A stretch of 64,000 nucleotides of DNA from Holophagales bacterium. GTDB taxonomy: Bacteria; Acidobacteriota; Thermoanaerobaculia; UBA5066. The position numbers and the translations under genes are program-made. This document shows, one piece after another, positions 51,648 to 60,975 of the stretch (the stretch's first letter is position 1; each line of letters starts with the position of its first letter). The DNA is taken from contig JADJZB010000021.1 in assembly GCA_016719485.1 (NCBI GenBank), positions 248,001 through 312,000 on the forward strand, read 5' to 3'. The notes under the pieces were generated by a model, which saw only the letters and a program-made list of their open reading frames with translations, made no database searches and had not been told where the DNA came from.

Positions 51648-53038
51648 TGGCGAAACCAGAGGCCCGGACGCTCGTCGTCCTCGAACGTCCCGCCGACCTG
51701 ACGACCCCGGTCTCGGTCATGCGGACGCTCCTCGCGGGCGACGACCCCTGTTTTCTCCTCGAGTCGGTGGAGGGAGGGGCGCGCGTCGCTCGCTGGTCCT
51801 TCCTCGGGACGGCCCCCGAGCGCTCGTTCAGCGGGGCCGACGGCAATCCCTTCGACCTCCTGCGCGGCATCGTCCGGTCGGAGACGCGTGCCCTCCCGGC
51901 GTCGGACGGCTTCGGAGACGACCTCCCGCCGTTCACGGGCGGAGCCGTAGGGTTCGCCGGCTACGACGCCGTGAGGCGGCTCGAGCGGCTCCCGTCGACG
52001 AATCCCGACCCCGTCGGCCTTCCAGATGCCTGGTTCGGCGTCTTCGAGACGGTCCTCGCGTTCGACCACGTGCGGCACCGGCTCCTCTTCCTCGGCCACG
52101 CGCGGCCAGGGGAGGAGACGGCGGTGAAGACGCGGCTCGCGACCCTCGCGGCGCGCGTCGAGGCGGGCCGGGCACACGGCGGAAAGCCCGCGCGGCTGGC
52201 GGGCCCGTGGGAGGAGTCGCTCCCGCGAAAGGCCTTCGTAGACCGCGTCGAGAAGGCGAAGGAGCACATCCGCGCAGGGGACGTCTTCCAGGTCGTCCTC
52301 TCGCGCCGCTGGTCGGCGGCGGTGGACGGGGACACCTTCTCGATCTACCGCGCCCTCCGGCGCGTCAGCCCGTCGCCGTACCAGTACTACCTCCGGACGC
52401 CCGACGCCGTGATCTTCGGCGCCTCGCCCGAGCGTCTCGTGCGGGCCGGCGACGACGACGTCGAGACGATTCCCCTCGCCGGGACGCGCCGCCGCGGCGC
52501 GACGCAGGAAGAGGACCTCGCCCTGGCGCGCGAGCTGCTCAACGACGAGAAGGAGCGGGCCGAGCACGTGATGCTCGTCGACCTCGGCCGAAACGACCTC
52601 GGGCGGGTCGCCGCCCCCGGCACCGTCCGGGTGCGCGACTTCTTCACGGTCGAACGCTTCTCCCACGTGATGCACCTGGCCACGCGCGTGACCGGGAAGC
52701 TCGCGGAAGGAAAGGACGCCGTGGACGCGCTCGCGGCGACCTTCCCCGCGGGGACGCTCACGGGCGCGCCGAAGATCCGGGCGATGGAGATCATCGAGGA
52801 CCTCGAGCCGGTGCGGCGCGGCGCGTACGGGGGAGCGGTGGGCTACCTCGACTTCGCGGGACACCTCGACATGGCGATCGGCATCCGGACGGCCGTCGTG
52901 AAGGACGGCGTCCTCCACGTCCAGGCGGGAGCGGGGATCGTCGCCGACTCGCGCCCCGAGGCCGAGGCGGACGAGTGCGAGAGCAAGGCGTGGGCGCTCA
53001 TGCGCGCCGTCGACGCGGCGAAGGAGTACGAGCCGTGA
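51647..53038 (+). CDS. trpE: anthranilate synthase component I
   Basis: A 463-residue chorismate enzyme, the first step of Trp synthesis. The Trp-inhibition site LLES is near residue 38. The catalytic half has DVFQVVLSRRWS, PSPYQYYLRT, ASPERLVR, PLAGTRRRG, DLGRNDLGRV, FPAGTLTGAPKIRAMEII and GAGIVADS. It begins the trp half of the operon, with a 1-nt overlap (TGATG) with hisFIE. Confidence 0.96.
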   Translation: MAKPEARTLVVLERPADLTTPVSVMRTLLAGDDPCFLLESVEGGARVARWSFLGTAPERSFSGADGNPFDLLRGIVRSETRALPASDGFGDDLPPFTGGAVGFAGYDAVRRLERLPSTNPDPVGLPDAWFGVFETVLAFDHVRHRLLFLGHARPGEETAVKTRLATLAARVEAGRAHGGKPARLAGPWEESLPRKAFVDRVEKAKEHIRAGDVFQVVLSRRWSAAVDGDTFSIYRALRRVSPSPYQYYLRTPDAVIFGASPERLVRAGDDDVETIPLAGTRRRGATQEEDLALARELLNDEKERAEHVMLVDLGRNDLGRVAAPGTVRVRDFFTVERFSHVMHLATRVTGKLAEGKDAVDALAATFPAGTLTGAPKIRAMEIIEDLEPVRRGAYGGAVGYLDFAGHLDMAIGIRTAVVKDGVLHVQAGAGIVADSRPEAEADECESKAWALMRAVDAAKEYEP

Positions 53039-53604
53039 TCCTCGTCGTCGACAACTACGACTCCTTCACCTACAACCTCGTCCAGGTCCTTCAGACCCTT
53101 CACGGCGACGTCCGGGTCGTCCGCAACGACACGATGACCGCCGCGGATGCGCTCGCGCTCGGCCCCTCGCGGATCGTCATCTCGCCGGGGCCGGGCCGCC
53201 CGGAAGACGCCGGAATCAGCGAAGAGGTCATCCGCCTCTCTGGAGACGTTCCCCTTCTCGGCGTCTGCCTCGGACACCAGGCGATCGGGCACGTCTTCGG
53301 TGCGTCGATCGTGAGGGCGCCGGTCCTCATGCACGGCAAGACGTCGGAGATCCGGCACGACGGCGCGGGGATCTACGCGGGCCTCGGCGACCCCTTCGTC
53401 GCGACGCGCTACCACTCCCTCGTCGTCGACCGCGCGAGCGTCCCGGAGTGTCTCGAGGTGACGGCGGAGACGTCCGACGGGCTCGTCATGGGCCTGAGGC
53501 ACCGGACGCGGCCTCTCGTGGGGGTCCAGTTCCACCCCGAGTCGATCCTGACGCTCGAAGGGGAGCGCCTCCTGAAGAACTTCGTCGAGCGGGGCGTCGG
53601 GTGA
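53035..53604 (+). CDS. trpG: anthranilate synthase component II (glutaminase)
   Basis: A 189-residue glutamine amidotransferase partner of TrpE. It begins ILVVDNYDSFTYNLVQ, with ISPGPGRPEDAG, the nucleophile LGVCLGHQAIG, and GVQFHPESILT. Such subunits can also serve PabB in folate synthesis, and no PabB is in the window. GTG 53035 overlaps the trpE stop. Confidence 0.95.
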   Translation: MILVVDNYDSFTYNLVQVLQTLHGDVRVVRNDTMTAADALALGPSRIVISPGPGRPEDAGISEEVIRLSGDVPLLGVCLGHQAIGHVFGASIVRAPVLMHGKTSEIRHDGAGIYAGLGDPFVATRYHSLVVDRASVPECLEVTAETSDGLVMGLRHRTRPLVGVQFHPESILTLEGERLLKNFVERGVG

Positions 53605-54632
53605 GCGACCTGCAGCGTGCGCTGAAGGCCGTGATGGACGGGCGGACGCTGGAGAGGGACGAGGCGCGCCTCGCCGTCGACGAGATGCTGACCGACGGCT
53701 TCTCGGCCGTGAGGGCCGCGGCTCTCCTGGCCGCGATGGCCCGGCGGGGCGAGGCCGCCGAAGAGGTCGCGGGCTTCGTCGACGCGCTCCGCGCCCGGGC
53801 GACGCGGGCCCCGGTCCCGGCGGAGCTGGCGGAGCGCTCCGTCGACGTCTGCGGGACGGGCGGGGACGGCCAGGGGACGTTCAACGTCTCGACGACGGCG
53901 GCGTTCGTCGTCGCCGGGGCCGGGGTCCCCGTCGCCAAGCACGGGAACCGTGCCGTCTCCTCGGCGAGCGGGTCGGCGGACGTCCTCGCGGCCCTCGGCG
54001 TGAGGATCGACATGCCGCCGTCCGTTGCCGCGCGCGCTCTCGCGGAGTCGAACGTGACGTTCCTCTTTGCACCGGCCTACCACCCCGCGATGAAATCGGT
54101 CGGACCGATGCGGCGCGAGCTCGGGATCCGGACGGCCTTCAACCTCGCCGGCCCGCTCGCGAACCCCCTCGGCGTGACGCGCCAGCTCGTCGGCGTCGAC
54201 CGTCCGCTTCGGGTGCCGGTCCTCGCGCACGCCCTCGCGGCGCTCGGCGCCGAGCACGCGCTCGTCGTCTCCAACTCGGGCGCGGGAGACGAGCTCCTCC
54301 CGCACGGCCTGACCATCGTGGCGGAGGTCTTCTACGGAGAGGTGCGCCTCGAGGAGTGGACGGCCGCGACGTTCGGCCTCCCCGAGCGCGACCCGCGCGA
54401 CATGGCGGGCGGGGACGCGGAGACGAATGCCGGGATCCTCAGGGCCGTCCTCGACGGGGAGAAGGGTCCCCGTCGCGACGCGATCCTGATGAACGCTGCG
54501 GCCGCGCTCCTCGTCTCCGGAATCGCTCTCGACCTCGGCGACGGGATGGCCCGGGCGGCTGCTTCGATCGATTCGGGCGCGGCGCGCCGGGCCCTCGCGG
54601 CGCTCGCGACGATCTCGCAGGAGGCGGCGTGA
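53601..54632 (+). CDS. trpD: anthranilate phosphoribosyltransferase
   Basis: A 343-residue enzyme. The PRPP motif is DVCGTGGDGQGTFNVST, followed by KHGNRAVSSASGSADVLAALG, and the anthranilate-site segment RTAFNLAGPLANPLG is present. It is not fused to TrpG. GTG 53601 overlaps the trpG stop. Confidence 0.95.
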   Translation: MSDLQRALKAVMDGRTLERDEARLAVDEMLTDGFSAVRAAALLAAMARRGEAAEEVAGFVDALRARATRAPVPAELAERSVDVCGTGGDGQGTFNVSTTAAFVVAGAGVPVAKHGNRAVSSASGSADVLAALGVRIDMPPSVAARALAESNVTFLFAPAYHPAMKSVGPMRRELGIRTAFNLAGPLANPLGVTRQLVGVDRPLRVPVLAHALAALGAEHALVVSNSGAGDELLPHGLTIVAEVFYGEVRLEEWTAATFGLPERDPRDMAGGDAETNAGILRAVLDGEKGPRRDAILMNAAAALLVSGIALDLGDGMARAAASIDSGAARRALAALATISQEAA

Positions 54633-56075
54633 GCGTCCCGTCGATCCTCGCGGAGATCCTCGCGGCCCGTCGGCGCAGGCTCGCCGCGGGAGAGCTGGCG
54701 CCGCGGGGCGCCGCGGCCATCCCCTCGGACGGCGCCCGCTTCCTCGCGGCCCTGGGCGCCAGTGGTCCGCGCGTCATCGCCGAGATCAAGCACCGTTCTC
54801 CCTCGGCCGGAACGTTGCTCTCCGCGGGGCGCTTCACGCAGCGCCCCGGACACTCCGGCAGCCCCGAAGAGCTGTCGTCTGCAATACGCGCGGTCGCGCG
54901 GGCCTACCGCCGCGCGGGGGCCGCTGCGATCTCCGTCGTCACCGAGCCCGACTTCTTCGGCGGCGAACTGGCGTGGCTCCCCGAGGTGAAGCGGATCTCG
55001 GGCCTCCCGGTCCTGATGAAGGACTTCGTCGTCGACGAGGTGCAGCTCGACCTCGCGCTGTCGCTCGGGGCCGATGCCGTCCTCCTCATCGTCGCGGCGC
55101 TCGATGAGCGCACGCTCGTGCGGCTTCACCGCGCGGCCCGGGAGCGAGGCCTCGCCGTCCTCGTCGAGGCGCACGACGGGGAGGACGTCTCGCGGGCGCT
55201 CGCCGCGGGTGCCGAGGTCGTGGGGCTGAACGCGCGCGACCTCCGAACGTTCCAGGTCGATCTCGACCGGATCGTCGCGCTCGGGACACGTATTCCCTCC
55301 CGCGTCGTCCGGGTCGCCGAGAGCGGCATCCACGCCCCGGCGGACGTGGAGCGTCTCGCGGCGGCCGGCTTCGACGCGTTTCTCGTCGGCGAGTCGCTTC
55401 TTCGCTCCGGCGACCCGGCGCGCGCGCTGCGTGCGCTTCGCGGCGAGGGGACGACGGAAGTGAAGGTCTGCGGGGTCACACGCGAGGAGGACCTCACCGC
55501 CGCCGAGGAGCTCGGCGCCGACTGGATCGGCCTCAACCTCTCGTCCCGTTCGCCGCGGCGCGTGAGCGTCGAGAGGGCGCGGGCGCTCTGCGCGGCGAGC
55601 CGCTTCGCCGAGGGCATCGTTGCGGTCGTTGCCGGGAGCTCCGTATCCGAGGCCCGGGCGATCGTTGCCGAAGTGCGTCCCGACGCCCTGCAGTGGCACG
55701 ACGGCTTTCCCGAACGCACCGGCCTCGACGTCCCCGTCCCGATCTGGCAGGCGGTGAGGGTGGGGAAGGACCCGCTCGAGGACGCGGCGTCGTGGCCGGC
55801 GGACGTCCTCCTCCTCGACGCGGCGCACGCCTCGCTCGCGGGAGGGACCGGAGAGACGTGGGATTGGAGCCTGCTTTCGCACTTCCCGAAAACGCGACGT
55901 GTCTTCGTGGCGGGAGGGCTCTCCCCGGAGAACGTGGCGAGGGCCGTCCGGGAATGCGCACCAGCGGGGGTCGACGTCGCCTCGGGCGTCGAGAGCGCCC
56001 GGGATCAAGGACAGAGCGAAGCTCGCGGCGTTCCTGGCCGCAGTCAGACGGGAAAAGGGGAAGAACGGTGGCTGA
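54629..56075 (+). CDS. trpCF: bifunctional TrpC-TrpF (frame break near 55998-56003)
   Basis: A fusion of indole-3-glycerol-phosphate synthase (1-270: RVIAEIKHRSPSAG, TEPDFFGG, LMKDFVVDE, GLNARDL, AESGI) and phosphoribosylanthranilate isomerase (276 on: EVKVCGVT with Cys281, RSPRRVS, LLLDA with Asp397, VAGGLSPENV). The read frame leaves the TrpF frame after SGVESA, at CCCGGG. The correct last helix (IKDRAKLAAFLAAVRRE) and its TGA (56073-56075, overlapping the trpB start) are in the next frame. Two lost bases, as from CCCCGGGG, would restore SAPGIKD. TrpC also has about 12 extra residues near 66-80. Confidence 0.88.
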
Positions 56076-57282
56076 GAAGTTCGTGGTTCCCGAGGCCGAT
56101 GCGGCGGGGCGGTTCGGAGAGTTCGGCGGGAGGTTCGTTCCCGAGACGCTCATGGCGCCCGTCGAGGAGCTGACCCGCGCCTACACGAAGGCGCGGGCCG
56201 ACGCCTCGTTCCGCCGTGAGCTGCACGGTCTCCTGACGACCTACGCGGGGAGGCCGACCCCGCTGACCGAGGCGCGGCGCCTCTCGGCCGAGCTCGGGGC
56301 GAGGATCTTCCTCAAGCGCGAGGACCTCCTCCACACCGGCGCGCACAAGATCAACAACGCCCTCGGGCAGGTCCTTCTCGCGAAGCGGATGGGGAAGGGC
56401 CGGGTCATCGCCGAGACCGGCGCGGGGCAGCACGGCGTCGCGACGGCCACGGCGGCGGCGCTCATGGGCCTTCCCTGCGTCGTCTACATGGGGTCTGTCG
56501 ACATCGAGCGGCAGGCCCTGAACGTCTACCGGATGCGCCTCCTCGGAACGAAGGTCGTCTCCGTCGAATCCGGCTCGAAGACGCTGAAGGACGCGATCAA
56601 CGAGGCGATGCGCGACTGGGTGGCGAACTACGGCGACACGCACTACGTCCTCGGCTCGGTCCTCGGCCCGCACCCCTACCCGCGGATGGTGCGCGACTTC
56701 CACGCCGTCATCGGCCGCGAGACGCGCGCCCAGGCGAAGAAGGTCCTCGGAGGGAAGCTCCCCGACCTTCTCGTCGCCTGCGTCGGCGGCGGCTCGAACG
56801 CGATCGGCCTCTTCCACGCATTCCTCCCGGACGTCCAGGTCGAGCTCGTCGGCGTCGAGGCCGGCGGGCGCTCCGCCGCCCCGGGCGAGCACGCGGCCCG
56901 CTTCGGGCCGGGGCGTGTCGGCGTCCTGCACGGGACACGCACGCTCCTCCTCGCCGACGACGACGGGCAGATTCTCCCGACGCACTCCGTCTCGGCCGGG
57001 CTCGACTACCCGGCCGTCGGACCGGAGCACGCGAACCTCGCCGCGCTCGGACGGACGCGCTACGAGAGCGTCACCGACGACGAGGCACTTGCCGCGTTCC
57101 ACGCGCTCTCGGAGAAGGAGGGGATCATCCCCGCCCTCGAGACCGCGCACGCCGTCGCGTGGGTGCTGCGGGAGGCGCCGAAGCGGCCGGGCGCGACCAT
57201 CGTCATCGGCCTCTCCGGGCGCGGAGACAAGGACGTCCCGAGCGTGGCCCGTCTCGAAGGGCTCGAGGGGGTGGCGTCGTGA
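56068..57282 (+). CDS. trpB: tryptophan synthase beta subunit
   Basis: A 404-residue PLP enzyme joining indole and serine. Motifs are FGEFGGRFVPETLM, KREDLLHTGAHKINNALGQ (the PLP Lys is in HKINN), AETGAGQHGVATAT, GGGSNAIG and HSVSAGLDYPAVGPE. GTG 56068 lies inside the true end of trpF (8-nt overlap). This is the TrpB1 form that pairs with TrpA. Confidence 0.96.
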   Translation: MAEKFVVPEADAAGRFGEFGGRFVPETLMAPVEELTRAYTKARADASFRRELHGLLTTYAGRPTPLTEARRLSAELGARIFLKREDLLHTGAHKINNALGQVLLAKRMGKGRVIAETGAGQHGVATATAAALMGLPCVVYMGSVDIERQALNVYRMRLLGTKVVSVESGSKTLKDAINEAMRDWVANYGDTHYVLGSVLGPHPYPRMVRDFHAVIGRETRAQAKKVLGGKLPDLLVACVGGGSNAIGLFHAFLPDVQVELVGVEAGGRSAAPGEHAARFGPGRVGVLHGTRTLLLADDDGQILPTHSVSAGLDYPAVGPEHANLAALGRTRYESVTDDEALAAFHALSEKEGIIPALETAHAVAWVLREAPKRPGATIVIGLSGRGDKDVPSVARLEGLEGVAS

Positions 57283-58088
57283 GCGGACGGATCGCACGGG
57301 CCTTCACGCGGGCCGCTCGCGAAGGGCGCGCGGCGCTCGTCGTCTTCGTCGAGGCAGGGGACCCGTCGCTCGAGGTCACCCGCAGGCTTCTCCCGGCGCT
57401 CGCGGAGGCTGGGGCCGACGTGGTCGAGCTCGGCGTCCCGTTCTCCGACCCGATCGCCGACGGGCCCGCGATCCAGCGCGCCAGCGAGCGGGCGCTCGCG
57501 GCGGGGACGAGCCTGTCGGGCGTCCTCGACCTCGTCGCCGGCGTCCGCTCCGGCGGGCTCGACGTTCCCGTCGTCCTCTTCGGCTACGCGAATCCCGTCC
57601 TGGCGATGGGGGAAGCGGCCTTTGCCTCACGCGCCGCGGAATCGGGCGTCGACGGCGCCCTCGTGACCGACCTTCCCCCGGAAGAGGGGCAGGCGTTCGC
57701 CTCGACGCTCCGCGCGACGCGTCTCGACCCGGTCTTCCTCCTCGCACCCACGTCGCCGCCCCGTCGCATCAGGACCGTCGGCCGCATGTCCCGGGGTTTC
57801 GTCTACGTCGTGTCGCGCCCGGGTGTCACAGGGGTCCGCGCGGACGTCCCGGTGGGACTGGAAGACCTCGTCGCGCGCGTGAAGGCGGGCGTGGGCCGTC
57901 TTCCCGTCGCGGTCGGCTTCGGGATCTCGACGCCCGGTCAGGTCGCGTCCGTCGCGCGATGCGCCGACGGCGTCGTCGTCGGCAGCGCCGTCGTCCTCGC
58001 GATGGAGGGTGCGGTGACGGCGGGGGAGGACCCGGTCGTCGCCGCGGCGGCAGTGGTGAGGAGGCTCGCCGCCGCGACGGGCCGATAA
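57279..58088 (+). CDS. trpA: tryptophan synthase alpha subunit
   Basis: A 269-residue (beta-alpha)8 enzyme that releases indole from indole-3-glycerol phosphate. The catalytic Glu and Asp are in VELGVPFSDPIADGP. Loop 6 has the RPGVTGVRADV segment, and the phosphate loop is VGFGIS. It is the last amino-acid gene of the operon. GTG 57279 overlaps the trpB stop. Confidence 0.96.
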   Translation: MSGRIARAFTRAAREGRAALVVFVEAGDPSLEVTRRLLPALAEAGADVVELGVPFSDPIADGPAIQRASERALAAGTSLSGVLDLVAGVRSGGLDVPVVLFGYANPVLAMGEAAFASRAAESGVDGALVTDLPPEEGQAFASTLRATRLDPVFLLAPTSPPRRIRTVGRMSRGFVYVVSRPGVTGVRADVPVGLEDLVARVKAGVGRLPVAVGFGISTPGQVASVARCADGVVVGSAVVLAMEGAVTAGEDPVVAAAAVVRRLAAATGR

Positions 58089-58096
58089 TCGAAGCC

Positions 58097-58861
58097 GTGA
58101 ACGGGGAGCGTCCGGACGCGGCGGATCGCGCGTCGCTCACGGCCGTGCTGGTGCGGGCCGACCGGGCTGCGCTTGCGGCCTTCGTCCGCGAGCACGTCTC
58201 GCGCCTCTCGGAATCCGACGTCCTTCGCTGCCTGCGTCACCCTTACTCGGGCGAGCCGGTGGTCGCCGAGGTCCTCGCGTCGCCGGGCCTCCTCTCGAGC
58301 CGGGAGGTCCGCAAGGCCGTCGCGCTTCACCCGGCCACGCCGCGCGCCGAGGCGCTGCGCCTCCTCGAGGACCTCCCGTGGCGCGACCTGGTCGACGTGG
58401 GCCGCGAGGCCCGGACTCCGGCTCCCGTGCGGCACTCGGCGAACCGGCGCATCCTCGAGAAGCTCCCGAAGCTCTCGCTCGGGGAGAAAACGGCCCTCGC
58501 CCGGCTGGCCGACCGGGCGCTCGCCGGAACGCTCCTCGACGGCGGGGAGGTCGACGTCCTCGGCGCGCTCCTCGGCAATCCGCGGCTCGTCGAGGAGGAC
58601 CTGACCGCCTGGCTTCTCGTCCGGCACCCGAGGGAGGCCCAGCTCGTTCTGCTGGCATCGAACGAGCATTGGATGGCGCGCACAGCGGTGCGGACGGCTG
58701 TGCTCCTGTCCCCGCAAACGCCTCGGCCCGTCGCCATCTCGCTCCTGGCCTCCTCGGTACGGCCCGTGTGGGAGAGGCTCAGGAGGGACCCCTCCGCCGA
58801 CCCGCTCCTCGCCGCCTGCGCCAGGACCCTCCTCGAGGGGCCTGGGTCGACGGCCGGTTGA
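58097..58861 (+). CDS. alpha-helical repeat protein of unknown function
   Basis: A 254-residue protein, mostly helical, with no signal peptide. Two internal units match each other: VRKAVALHPATPRAEALRLL followed by PVRHSANRRIL, and VRTAVLLSPQTPRPVAISLL followed by AACARTLLEG. A third similar unit occurs in the protein at 59811-60854. The start GTG 58097 is 9 nt after trpA, so it may be the last gene of the operon. It resembles HEAT-like scaffold repeats; the role is unknown. Its stop lies in the -35 box of the next gene. Confidence 0.78.
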   Translation: MNGERPDAADRASLTAVLVRADRAALAAFVREHVSRLSESDVLRCLRHPYSGEPVVAEVLASPGLLSSREVRKAVALHPATPRAEALRLLEDLPWRDLVDVGREARTPAPVRHSANRRILEKLPKLSLGEKTALARLADRALAGTLLDGGEVDVLGALLGNPRLVEEDLTAWLLVRHPREAQLVLLASNEHWMARTAVRTAVLLSPQTPRPVAISLLASSVRPVWERLRRDPSADPLLAACARTLLEGPGSTAG

Positions 58862-58886
58862 CAGGCTCGAAATCGAGATGTAATCT
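58858..58886 (+). promoter_or_regulatory. promoter of the rodZ-like gene
   Basis: TTGACA (58858-58863) and TAATCT (58881-58886) with a 17-nt spacer, the same hexamers as at 14138. The TGA of the preceding gene is inside the -35 box. Confidence 0.8.
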
Positions 58887-58915
58887 CTTGTGCCCCGGAG
58901 GGTTATCTGTAACCG

Positions 58916-59779
58916 GTGGAAACCCCGCAGGAATTCGGCGAAGAGCTGCGTCGGGAACGCGAGCTCAGGGATGTCACCTGCGAACAGCTCGCAGAAGTGA
59001 CGAAGGTCTCCGTGCGCCAGATCGAGGCGCTCGAGGCAGGTCGCTTCGAGCATCTTCCCTCCCGGGTTTTCTCGAGAGGCTTCGTCCTTTCAATCGCCCG
59101 CCACCTCGGGCTCGACGCGGAGAGGACGGCCGCCGCTTTCAACCACATTCACGAGGGCTGGTCGGCTGAACGGGAAAAGACGGCCTCCGCGAGCGTCAGC
59201 TCCACCTCGCACCGCATCCGCCTGTCCCGCCCCAGAAAGAACGTCTCGTTCAACACGACGGCCCTCGGCGTCGGAGTGGCGCTCGTGCTGGCCCTCGTGA
59301 CCTTCGTCGCTGCCGTCCTGAAGGGAAGAGCGAGCGAGCGGGAGGGTTCCGTCGCGCGAAACGAAGCTGCGGTGGAGTCCGCGACGCCCGTCCCGGATGC
59401 CCTCCGCCTCCCGCCGGCCATCGCTTCGGCCGTCGTGCCGGTTCCGTCCGGGCAGCCGCTCATCGAGACGGCGGTCGCGAGAACCCCGCAGCCTGGCGCC
59501 CCGGCGGGAGCCGGCCGGACCCTCACCCTGACGTTCAGCGACGATTGCTGGACCGAGGTCAGCGTGGACGGGCGCGTCATCGCGGCCGAGCTCTTCCGCA
59601 AGGGGACGACCCGACGCTTCGAGGGAGGGCGCACGTTCGTCCTGACTCTCGGCAACGCTGGCGGGGTCGAGGTCGACGTGGACGGTGCCGCGATTGGCGC
59701 GGTCGGCCAGCTCGGGCAGGTGGTCAGGAACTTCGTGATCGGCGAGGCGTCCACCGGTGCCGCTCCCCAGGGCGGCTGA
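58916..59779 (+). CDS. rodZ: RodZ-like protein (HTH, one membrane span, DUF4115-like domain)
   Basis: A 287-residue bitopic membrane protein. Residues 5-75 are a Cro/C1-type helix-turn-helix (FGEELRRERELRDVTCEQLA, VSVRQIEALEAG, RGFVLSIARHLGL). The membrane span is about 115-136 (TALGVGVALVLALVTFVAAV). A Pro/Ala-rich linker leads to a C-terminal beta domain (LTLTFSDDCWTEVSVDGRVI, GNAGGVEVDVDG). This is the RodZ layout, which links MreB filaments to the cell-wall machinery. No mre genes are in view. The start is GTG 58916, after GGAGGG. Confidence 0.85.
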   Translation: METPQEFGEELRRERELRDVTCEQLAEVTKVSVRQIEALEAGRFEHLPSRVFSRGFVLSIARHLGLDAERTAAAFNHIHEGWSAEREKTASASVSSTSHRIRLSRPRKNVSFNTTALGVGVALVLALVTFVAAVLKGRASEREGSVARNEAAVESATPVPDALRLPPAIASAVVPVPSGQPLIETAVARTPQPGAPAGAGRTLTLTFSDDCWTEVSVDGRVIAAELFRKGTTRRFEGGRTFVLTLGNAGGVEVDVDGAAIGAVGQLGQVVRNFVIGEASTGAAPQGG

Positions 59780-59810
59780 AGCCCGCGCACTGTCGTAAGC
59801 TCCTGCCAGC

Positions 59811-60854
59811 ATGTCTTCGGACGCTCCCGGTCTGGACATCCTCGCGTCGATCGAGAACGGTCAGGCACCCCGCCGGATCCTCGAGTTCGCCGCTCGCGGC
59901 TTCGTGCCTCTCTCCCCGTCGGAGCTCGTGCGGGCCGTCGGGTCGATGCTCGCGCAGGGGGACCCGGAGTTCTCGCCGCTCTGCGAGGAGACGTTCCGGT
60001 CGTTCGACGTGCCGGCCGTGCTGGGCGCGGTCCGGATGCCGGAGTGCCGGCCGGAGCAGCTCGACGCCATCGCTCGTCGGACCCGTGAGCGGACGGTCCT
60101 CGAAGGAATCCTGCAGCATCGCTCGGTCGCGACCTCGACCCTCGTCCAGCTCGCCCGCCACATCGAACCCGACCTGCAGGACATTCTCGTCACGAACCAG
60201 GCGCGGCTCCTGGCCGCGCCCGAGATCGTCGAGAGCCTGTTCGAGAATCCCGAGCTCTCCACGGACATCCGCCGGCGCGCGGACGAGTTCCTCGAGGAGT
60301 TCTTCCTCAAGCAGGAGCGGGAGAGAGGCGGACCGCTGCTCGAGGCGGAGGAAGCCGAAGACGCCGCGCCGGTCCCGGACGAGCCCGGGGCCGTCACGGC
60401 CGGCGGCGCCGCGCCGGCTTCGGCACCCGTCGAGGAAGAGGTCTCGAAGGACCTCGTCGTCCGCCTCACGTCGCTCACCGTTGCGCAACGGGTCCGCGTC
60501 GCCTTTCGCGGGACCCGGGAAGAACGCCTCTTCCTCGTCCGCGATCCGAACCGCCTCGTCTCGACGGCGGTCCTGAAGTCGCCCAAGACGAACGAGGCCG
60601 ACGCGGAGGCGATCGCGAACATGAAGAGCGTCTCGGAAGACGTCCTGAGAGCCGTCGCCCAGCGGCGGGAGTGGATGAAGAAGTACGGCCTGATGGCGGC
60701 GATCGTCAGGAATCCGCGGTCCCCGATCGACGTGACGCTCCCGCTCGTCCTCCGGCTCGCCCAGAGGGACCAGACCGCCCTGGCCACGGACCGCAACGTC
60801 CCCGAAGCCGTTCGCGTGACGGCGAAGCGCATCGTCCAGCGTCGTCAGCTCTAG
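59811..60854 (+). CDS. alpha-helical repeat protein of unknown function, paralogous module
   Basis: A 347-residue protein. The N-terminal half (1-170) is helical (ILEFAARGFVPLSPSELVRA, ILQHRSVATSTLVQLARHIE). An acidic Ala/Pro-rich linker (about 183-220) follows. The C-terminal half has LTVAQRVRVAFRGTREERLF, RDPNRLVSTAVLKSPKTNE and IVRNPRSPIDVTLPLVLRLA. The last unit matches the repeat in the 58097-58861 protein. No catalytic motif is seen. It may be a scaffold; no function can be given. Confidence 0.78.
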   Translation: MSSDAPGLDILASIENGQAPRRILEFAARGFVPLSPSELVRAVGSMLAQGDPEFSPLCEETFRSFDVPAVLGAVRMPECRPEQLDAIARRTRERTVLEGILQHRSVATSTLVQLARHIEPDLQDILVTNQARLLAAPEIVESLFENPELSTDIRRRADEFLEEFFLKQERERGGPLLEAEEAEDAAPVPDEPGAVTAGGAAPASAPVEEEVSKDLVVRLTSLTVAQRVRVAFRGTREERLFLVRDPNRLVSTAVLKSPKTNEADAEAIANMKSVSEDVLRAVAQRREWMKKYGLMAAIVRNPRSPIDVTLPLVLRLAQRDQTALATDRNVPEAVRVTAKRIVQRRQL

Positions 60855-60859
60855 AAAAG

Positions 60860-60881
60860 GCCCCCGGGCGCCCGCGGGGGC
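60860..60881 (+). terminator. GC hairpin after the helical-repeat gene
   Basis: GCCCCCG at 60860-60866 pairs with CGGGGGC at 60875-60881, a 7-bp stem with an 8-nt loop, starting 6 nt after the stop. There is no T run, so its strength is uncertain. Confidence 0.45.
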
Positions 60882-60975
60882 TCTCGCGGAGCTTGAGTTT
60901 CCACTGACCGTCGTGTGAGAATTTCACAACTGTCTGCGCAAGGGGGCCCGGAAGGCACGAGCCGATCGGTAAGCT

